From: Ottelia alismoides
Taxonomy: Eukaryota > Streptophyta > Magnoliopsida > Alismatales > Hydrocharitaceae
DNA: 64,000 nt
Reading direction: 5' to 3'
NCBI GenBank assembly: GCA_037367405.1
Contig: JAZKJV010003126.1
Location: 496,001-560,000 of the forward strand
The translations under genes were made by a program, and so were the position numbers. The notes below the pieces were generated by a model. That model was not told the origin of the DNA, made no database searches, and worked only from the letters and a program-made list of their open reading frames with translations. Below, in pieces: positions 57,853-64,000 of this stretch (positions within the stretch are counted from its first letter, which is position 1; each line of letters begins with the position of its first letter).

Positions 57853-59240
57853 AGCTTGAGAAACTTCAAGTAACCGAATAGAGGACAAAGAACATGGATA
57901 AGCTAATTGAGATTACGAAGCATTTGGATCTTCTTGTCAGTACAATCAGTGCATGTAAGAGTGCGAGTGCAACATTTGATAGTTCTACTCGTGAGCGGAC
58001 TTCACCAACTTCCTCATTGCATAGTACCGAAGGACCATCTGCAATTCAACACATTTACTATGTGCAAACTTCTGACCATGTCTAGTAGTAGTCACAACAG
58101 ATTATACCATACCAGTAGGAGCCCGAGTACACTCCTGAGCTACAGTCTCCATGTCCACCTCTCATTCAGGAGGTGAAAGACATTTGATTCGATCAAGAGT
58201 GCAACTAGGCTCGTATGTCATGGAAAGGTCAGCTGGGTTCCCAGCAAAGTCAGCGGCCTGCCCACCATTTTCAGGGAGGGAGACCACAACCCCAACACTA
58301 GCAGTTACAATATCACTTCTCTTCTCCACCACACTTCCAGAGCTGGAGACATGGACAACAGTAGATGCAGTCTAAATATTTTACCCAACATTACTACCAG
58401 CAATAGTCTGCATCATACGTATAATTTTCACATCCTCCCCTCCTAATTATCAACAGTTATAGTCGTATGGATGCCAAGAACCTCCTCATTACCAGTCTCA
58501 ATGATAGCTTGTCATTGAGCACCCTGAGACACCTTTTGTGAATCTCGCACTTGATCATCTTGCCCTATTGATGAAGAATGTGAATGACCTGACTCAGAGG
58601 CTCGACGACCTGACTACCATGAAGACCCTGATTCCAGCACTAGTCGAAGTCAATCCCAACAACTACAAATGCAAGGAAAAGGTAGCCCATAATCCATCCA
58701 CACCTCAGATAGGTTTGAACCTTAATTTTACATGTTTATCTAATGCCATTCATCTCAAGAGCGGTAGGATATTGCAATTGCCTGTAGAACCGTTGGGATT
58801 AGTAGATCATGCCATTGGGAGAGCTTTACCGACTTCATCATCTTCTCTACCAGTAGAGCATCAATCCTGTGTAGTAGAGCTAGATCTTGAAGTTTCACAA
58901 TCTTCTTTTTCATCACCACCACCATCACCTTCTTTGTTCAGGAAACACCAAAAAGACAAAAAAGAGAGATGTAGTTCACAATTATCCATGAAGGAGCACA
59001 CACTCATTGCGGAATCTCCTTCTACACTAGTAGATGCATCCCATCCTGTTTTTCAGTTTATTTTCTTCTACTCTTGTTTTGGTTGATACTATACAGACTG
59101 AATCTGATCACCCAGTTGTAAATGATGAATCTATTTTGAATAAAGGAATTGAGAAGTTTGATGTTTCTCATAATTCTTTTCCATTCTCATCTACATTAAA
59201 TAAAACAAGAAAAATCCAAAAATAAAAAGAACATGATTTG
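57853..59240 (+). pseudogene. Element C gag-protease linker region
   Basis: A glutamine/proline- and serine-rich stretch (58080-58500) in broken frames, then the 182-codon ORF 58538-59086, with SNAIHLKSGRILQLP at about 58735-58785, the LRSGR-type motif that stands before the protease in Athila elements. After it come SSFSSPPPSPSLF and a lysine-rich part. Function beyond linker is unknown. ORFs 57588-57809, 57907-58176 and 58151-58375 are other-frame shadows or fragments. Confidence 0.6.
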
Positions 59241-59830
59241 ATCCTATAGAGGTAGAGATCTTGCAGAACATATTTTTAGCGATGCCACTCCTTAAGGCCA
59301 TGGAGTACATGCCTACTATCAAAAAGGGAATAAAAGAAGTATGTACTCAAAAACATCAACCCAAGAAAAATAAACAAAAGAAGACAAAGAAGCATATCTT
59401 GACCATGGACAAAGTTCATGCCATTAGCAACCTCCTGCCCAAAAAGAAATAAAAGGGAGAACCTTACATCCGTTACCACATCTTTGATCAAGAGTTTGAT
59501 CGTACTCTTCTCGATAGCATATCCTCCATTAATCTCATGCCATCCTCGCTACTCACTGAGTTTGGGTTTGGTCCTCTTAGTTCCACCAGGATGATCCTTC
59601 AGTTTCTTGATAGATCGGTCAAGAGACCGAGAGGCATATTAGAGGACAATATTGTAACGGCACAAGGACTGAGATTCCCACTTCATTTTTTATGTTAAGG
59701 ATGGATAACTCTGCACCGTTACTCCATATGTCGATCATATTTGGTCGATCGTTCCTTCAAATAACCAGAATGATAGTTTATTATGGTAGTGATAAGGTAA
59801 AAGTTGAGACGATCCCCGATCCTTGGCCAT
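59241..59830 (+). pseudogene. pol: Element C protease remnant
   Basis: NIFLAMPLLKAMEYMPTIKKG (in two pieces: NIFLAMPLL, KAMEYMPTIKKG) and KKHILTMDKVHAI precede the domain. The active-site region at about 59495-59530 reads RTLLDSISSINLMP: the D-S is kept but the essential glycine is isoleucine. Then GFGPLSSTRMILQFLDRSVKRPRG, cut as GFGPLSSTRM and LDRSVKRPRGILED, and later a HMSIIFGRSFLQ segment (ILGRPFL type) in another frame. Stops and a frameshift interrupt it. It precedes the RT by a 500-base linker. Confidence 0.75.
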
Positions 59831-60329
59831 CACAACCACCGACAGCAACAGATGAGAGAGAGAGAGTTACACCAGATAATGAAGACTGTGATTTTCTTAC
59901 CGAGTTTCAAGAGATAGATCTATTTTCTGATTTTCGGACACTCATGAGTTCCTTTCCTAGAAGAACCTTCTAGAAAACACAGTCACCTTGAGTTCCCTTG
60001 TTGATCATTCCGAGTCATTTCCTGATGGGCAGTTTGAGCTATATTTTGAGGATCATTCTAAGATATCGGAGGTACATTCTTAGATTGATGAGACACATTC
60101 CTTTTATAAGATTACTGATGAGATACCTCCGACTAAGATTTTTGATATTGTAGATGAGGAAGATGAATAACCTAATGAGCCATTCCTTTTTTAGCAGAGA
60201 TCATTCGTTGTAGATATTTCTACGATTTTACCTGCTGAGTCCCTAGTAGCAATAGTGGACAGTACACACAGTGCACATCAGGTACCTTCTACCAGTGCAG
60301 TTATATAGGTTATCACAGAGATGATTCAG
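59831..60329 (+). pseudogene. Element C protease-RT linker
   Basis: Acidic, serine-rich translation in two frames (DNEDCDFLTEFQEIDLFSDF; SFPDGQFELYFEDHSK; DEIPPTKIFDIVDEEDE). It corresponds to the acidic ORFs of A and B but is shorter and leads to RT. Confidence 0.55.
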
Positions 60330-61300
60330 ACCCCACCTGATCTCAAGGCTTTGCCCTCAACATCAAAGTATGCCTTCCTTGCGGTACCCCCCCAAATGTT
60401 TCTGATTATCCTCAGCTCGCAGTTGACCGACGAACAAGAATCTCGTGTGCTATAGGTTCTTGAGAGAAAACACAAGGCTATTGGATGGAATACTTCATAT
60501 CTTTGTTTGATTAGACAAACTTTGTGCTTGCACCATATCAACTTAGAGGATGACAAAAAACCCTACCGTGAATGTCAGTGTTGTATCAATCTAAACCTCC
60601 AGAATGTGGTCATGAAAGAGATCACAAAATGGTGTAATGCAGGATTTATTTATCCCATATCGGATTCCAAGTGGGTCAGTCCTTTACATGTAGTCCCGAA
60701 GAAATCTGACATTACAATCATAAAGAATAATCGTGGTGAGGAGATTCCCAGCCCTGTATCTACTTCATGGCATGTTTGTGTAGATTACCGGCACCTAAAT
60801 TCAGCAACCAAGAAAGATCATTTTCCACTACCCTTTATTTATCAGATTATTGAGAGGTTGGCAGGGAAAGAGTTCTTTTGTTTCTTGGATGGGTACTCGG
60901 GGTATAACCATGTTGAGATTGCTCCTAAGATGAGGAAAAACCTACTTTTACTGGTCCATTTGGCACATATGCCTTTAGATGGATGCCCTTTGGATTGTGT
61001 AATGCCCTCGCTACATTCAAAAGGTGTATGTTGGTCGTGTTTGCCTATATGGTAGGTAGTTTTCTAGAGGTCTTCATGGACGATTTATCGATTTACAGGG
61101 ATAGCTTTGATACATGTCTTACTCATTTACAACGAGTGCTTCAATGTTGCTTTCAGATAAACCAAGTGCTCTCTTGGGAGAAGAGTCACTTTATGGTGAC
61201 AAGTGGGATTGTATTGGGCTACATCATCTCCAAACATGGTATGGAGGTCGATCGACTTAGATTGATGTGATCTCCAAACTGGAGCCACCACAGAATTTGA
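60330..61300 (+). pseudogene. pol: Element C reverse transcriptase
   Basis: Motifs in order: PPDLKALPSTSKYAFL (60333), ITKWCNAGFIYPISDSKW (about 60625-60675), LHVVPKK, STSWHVCVDYRHLN (60758-60800), DHFPLPFIYQIIERLAG, FFCFLDGYSGYNHVEI (60870-60920, first catalytic aspartate), then a frameshift at about 60975, RMPFGLCNALATFKRC, EVFMDDLSIYRDSF (FMDD at 61074-61085), LQRVLQCC, LSWEKSHF and GYIISKHGMEVD. A stop is at 60452 and the thumb after 61270 is broken (LGHVGFHR in another frame near 61318). All catalytic residues can be seen, unlike element D. Confidence 0.92.
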
Positions 61301-61836
61301 ATCAATGAAGGTCGTTTCTTGGACATGTTGGATTTCATAGGTGATCCATTAAGGACTTCAGCAAGATCGCCAGAACTTTAACTTAGCTTCTGTGCAAGGA
61401 GGGTGAGTTTATCATATATGAGAAAGTCCTATTGAATTTTACCAAATGAAAGACATCGTTACTAGTACTCCTGTCCTACAACACCTTATTGGTATCTTCT
61501 GTTTGACATAATGACAACCATATCAGATTTTGTAGTTGCAAATGTTCAAGGGAAGAAAAAGGATGGGATACTGTTTGCTATAAACTATGCTAGCAAGACT
61601 CTGGATGGAGCACAATGTACTTATACAGTCATGGAGAAGGAGACGTTAGCAGTGGTGTCTGCATTGGAGAAGTTTAGATCTTACCATTTTGGTTCACATT
61701 TTCTTATATACACGGATTACACTACCATATGGTACCTAAAGACAAAGACGTATTCCAATCCACGTCTTATCAAATGGAACCTTCTTCTCCAGGAGTTTGA
61801 TTTAGAGTTCAAGAAAAACCTGTAGTAAAGAATGAT
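61301..61836 (+). pseudogene. pol: Element C RNase H
   Basis: From about 61500: [14 protein letters not shown] (first catalytic position shifted or lost; the expected D-A-S-D is T-I-S-D), [39 protein letters not shown] with the catalytic glutamate, [11 protein letters not shown] with an aspartate, and [16 protein letters not shown] 61511-61825. Upstream, 61301-61500 is the frame-broken RT end and connection. The frame stops at 61825. Confidence 0.85.
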
Positions 61837-63165
61837 GTGGCAGATTACCTTTCCCCGATCACAGATGTAGAGTCTTCTAAGCAGACTAATCTTCCCTTAT
61901 CAAAGAGCTTTCCATATGAGACCATTTTGTCTGTGGACTCACTCCCATGGTATTCTGATATCGTTAACTATCTTGTATCCAAGAATGTTCCACAAGATTG
62001 GCCAAAGCACATGGTAGATAGATTCTTATCAGATATACATTTTTACTAATGGGAGGATCTATACATGTTTCATGAGGGTGCATATTGTATCTGGAGAAGG
62101 TGCATTCCTCAAGAGGAATACACCATCGTACTTGAGCTTTGTCACAAATTACAGCCTAGTGGGCATCATTCGGGGAAGGGCACAACAATGAAGGTTTTAC
62201 AGAGCGGCCTATGGTGGCCAACTTTATTTAAGGATGATATAGAGTATGTTCGAGGTAGTACTGACTATCCGAAGATGGGAGGTACCGTTGCTTCAAAAGA
62301 TACCATTCCCCTGAGATATTTGCAGATTTCATATGTTTTTGATGCTTGGGGCATAGACTTCATGGGCCCATTTCCTGTCAGTCATGATTTTCACTACATC
62401 ATGCTTGTTGTCTATTATGTTAGTCGTTTGGTGAAGGCTATACCCACCTGAGTTGTTGATAGTCGTACTATTTATTCCTTTTTCAAGGACCACATTATTG
62501 TGTGTTACAGGATTCCCAAGATACTCATTTCAGATGGGGGAAGCCATTTCATTAACAGAAAAGACAAGAAGCTTGTGAAGAAGTACGCCAATGACCATAG
62601 AGTTGCGTCGCCTTACCCCCCATAGGCTAACGGCTTGGCTGAGATTTCAAATAGGGAGATAAAGACGAGTAGAAACTTGTATGTCCAGATGGGAAGAACT
62701 GGTCCTAGATGCTTGACTTGGTTCTATGGGTTTATCGGGCATCGCATAAGTATCCATTGGGTATGTCTCCATACAGATTGGTGTATGGAAAGCCTTGTCA
62801 CTTGCTAGTTGAATTAATTCACAGTCATTATGGGCACTTCATATATGCAATTTGGATTATGAGAAAGCAGGACATAGCAGGAAGTTAGATATGAAAAGAT
62901 TTCTGGAATCCCGATATTTTGTGTACGACAACTCATTCATGTAAAATGAGAAAGCCAAGTATTGGCATGACAAACACATTAAAAGGAAGACTTTTTCCCT
63001 CGATTAGAAAGTTTGGTTGTTTGATGCTAAATTGAAGTTGTTTCCTAGTAAATTAAAAAGCAAATGGTCAGGACCATTCATTTTGAGTGTTGTGTGTGAC
63101 AATGGTAGTATTGTCATCTATGGACTTTCATCTTATGCGCAACCATTTGTTGTGAACGGATAGTT
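61837..63165 (+). pseudogene. pol: Element C integrase with C-terminal tail
   Basis: A linker (ADYLSPITDVESS, 61837) precedes the zinc region at 62125-62270 (LELCHKLQPSGHHSGKG, then the expected CxxC is altered to GSTDYPKMGG). The core has DAWGIDFMGPFP (62340-62375), ISDGGSHFINR (62526-62558) and ANGLAEISNREIK (62626-62665), the three catalytic acids D-D-E. The tail has KVWLFDAKLKLFPSKLKSKW (63010-63065) and GPFILSVV. Stops are near 62049, 62451 and later. It is the most complete integrase in the window and is followed by the stem-loop array. Confidence 0.9.
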
Positions 63166-63354
63166 GCTGAAGCCATAACTAGATCATGACACATTCCAAT
63201 CGGTAGTTGATTCCATATATGTGGTATCTGACAATGACTTTTTGAAATCTTCGGCATCTGATACATGAACTTATTTTCTCTTGTATATATCCTTTTGTTT
63301 CATTCTTTCTTCTTACATTTTTATCGTTCACCACTTTTCCATGTGTGCGTGCGT
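63166..63354 (+). other. Element C tail after integrase
   Basis: End of coding (SVVDSIYVVSDNDFLKSSASDT near 63205-63265, in one frame) followed by a T/C-rich spacer into the array. The ORF 63265-63636 is hydrophobic because of T-rich spacers and runs through the array. Confidence 0.5.
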
Positions 63355-63905
63355 GATATACTTAGGATGTACTCTATCGTAAGTATAGGGGAGGTGAATG
63401 ATTTGAGTTTTTCCATTTTTGTTCTATTTCATCACTCATGTTGTTGTTTATACTTAGGGATCCTTTACTCTAAGTATAGGGGGAGTGATGTTGTTGATTC
63501 CATCTCTTTCATGTTTTTATTTTCATTTATTTCTCATGTTCTCTCACTTGTCCTTCAGCTTGTTTATATTCTTTTTATATACTTAGGGATCTTTTACACT
63601 AAGTATAGGGGAGTAAGAGTCGAGTCATTGAGTTAGTTCATTCTTTTCCACAGTTTTCCCCGTCTGTACAGTCTTAAATACTTAGAATTACTTGATCCTA
63701 AGTATAGGGGAGATCACTGACTTCTATTCTTTTCATGTATTCTTTGAGTCGTTGTTGTATAAGATTCTTTTCACGCTTCTATGCATAACATGAGTTATGT
63801 TTTCCTTTGTAGCTCTTTGGTCACTATGAGGACATAGTTCGAGCTAAGTATAGAGGGATGTTGTATATATTGTATATATACTTTGGCCATAAATTGTATT
63901 TTTAT
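63355..63905 (+). repeat. Element C stem-loop/purine-tract array, five units
   Basis: Units at 63355-63394, 63447-63486, 63575-63614, 63675-63713 and the terminal unit 63785-63859. Unit 2 pairs TATACTTAGGG with CTCTAAGTATA (one wobble) and ends GGGGGA; its upstream spacer TTCTATTTCATCACTCATG equals that of A unit 2 with few changes. The terminal unit pairs GAGTTATGTTTTC with GAGGACATAGTTC (13 positions, several wobbles) and ends CTAAGTATAGAGGGA, then TATATTGTATATATAC and CATAAATTGTATTT. Confidence 0.85.
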
Positions 63906-64000
63906 TACTAATATGGTTATTACTTTAAAAAATATTTTGAAAAATGATTTGTAAAATAATTTGCAAAAATCTTTTGTAAAATAATTTGTAAAAATTATTT
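63906..64000 (+). repeat. TTTGTAAAAT repeats after the element C array, to the window edge
   Basis: Six or so loose units of ATTTGTAAAATA and ATTTGCAAAAATC. The same kind of repeat follows the array in A (38256-38700) and D (18955-19110). The 3' LTR of C lies beyond the window. Confidence 0.65.

Noticed and set aside
63265..63636. Hydrophobic 123-codon ORF over the element C array, possible env-like membrane protein; peptide words like YLGIxYxKYRG recur
   Set aside because: The recurring words come from the stem-loop repeats, and the units fall in different frames in A and C. Hydrophobicity follows from T-rich spacers. The DNA or RNA structure explains the pattern better than a protein.

Overview
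The window looks like repeat-dense intergenic DNA of a large plant genome, most likely a flowering plant. It is AT-rich and CpG-poor, carries Ty3/gypsy elements of the Athila type (judged from gag, protease, RT and integrase wording), and has copia-type LTR pieces. I found no intact host gene and no tRNA, rRNA or CRISPR. Everything placed here is a transposon, a relic of one, or a repeat made from them. The species cannot be named from the sequence.

Layout, left to right. 1-11032 is element E (minus): part of its 3' LTR, a short non-coding interior, a PBS and a 5' LTR split by a solo LTR (7136-10423) with a perfect ACAAT target duplication. 11490-20257 is element D (plus): protease, RT, RNase H and integrase remnants, with a 3.4 kb solo LTR (14906-18306) inside the integrase tail. 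20258-26495 is a pile of direct and inverted copia-type LTR copies. 26496-33224 is element B (minus) and 33225-43701 is element A (plus), joined head to head. 43702-47528 is the 5' end of element F (minus). 47529-49930 is an LTR fragment, PBS and leader (G, plus). 49930-51079 is a fourth copia-LTR piece with an AT-rich minisatellite. 51080-64000 is element C (plus), the most complete copy, with full 5' LTR, PBS, gag, protease, RT, RNase H and integrase, running off the right edge.

The most interesting structure is a module in the 3' part of elements A, B, C and D. It is a row of stem-loops about 80-130 bases apart, each ending in a purine tract of the form CCTAAGTATAGGGGA, and closed by one longer conserved stem-loop. 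Units occupy matching positions in A and C, and many stem changes keep pairing through G-U wobble. In B the true polypurine tract next to the 3' LTR has the same sequence as the array tract, and in both A and B that tract is also preceded by a stem-loop. A and B also share an unusual organisation: a protease-like domain and acidic flanking segments, with gag absent in A (B's 5' part is lost), no RT, RNase H or integrase, yet the stem-loop array kept. They look like non-autonomous partners of elements such as C. All coding regions are broken by stops and frameshifts, so current activity is unlikely. Domain calls rest on reading conserved motifs by eye; no database search was possible.
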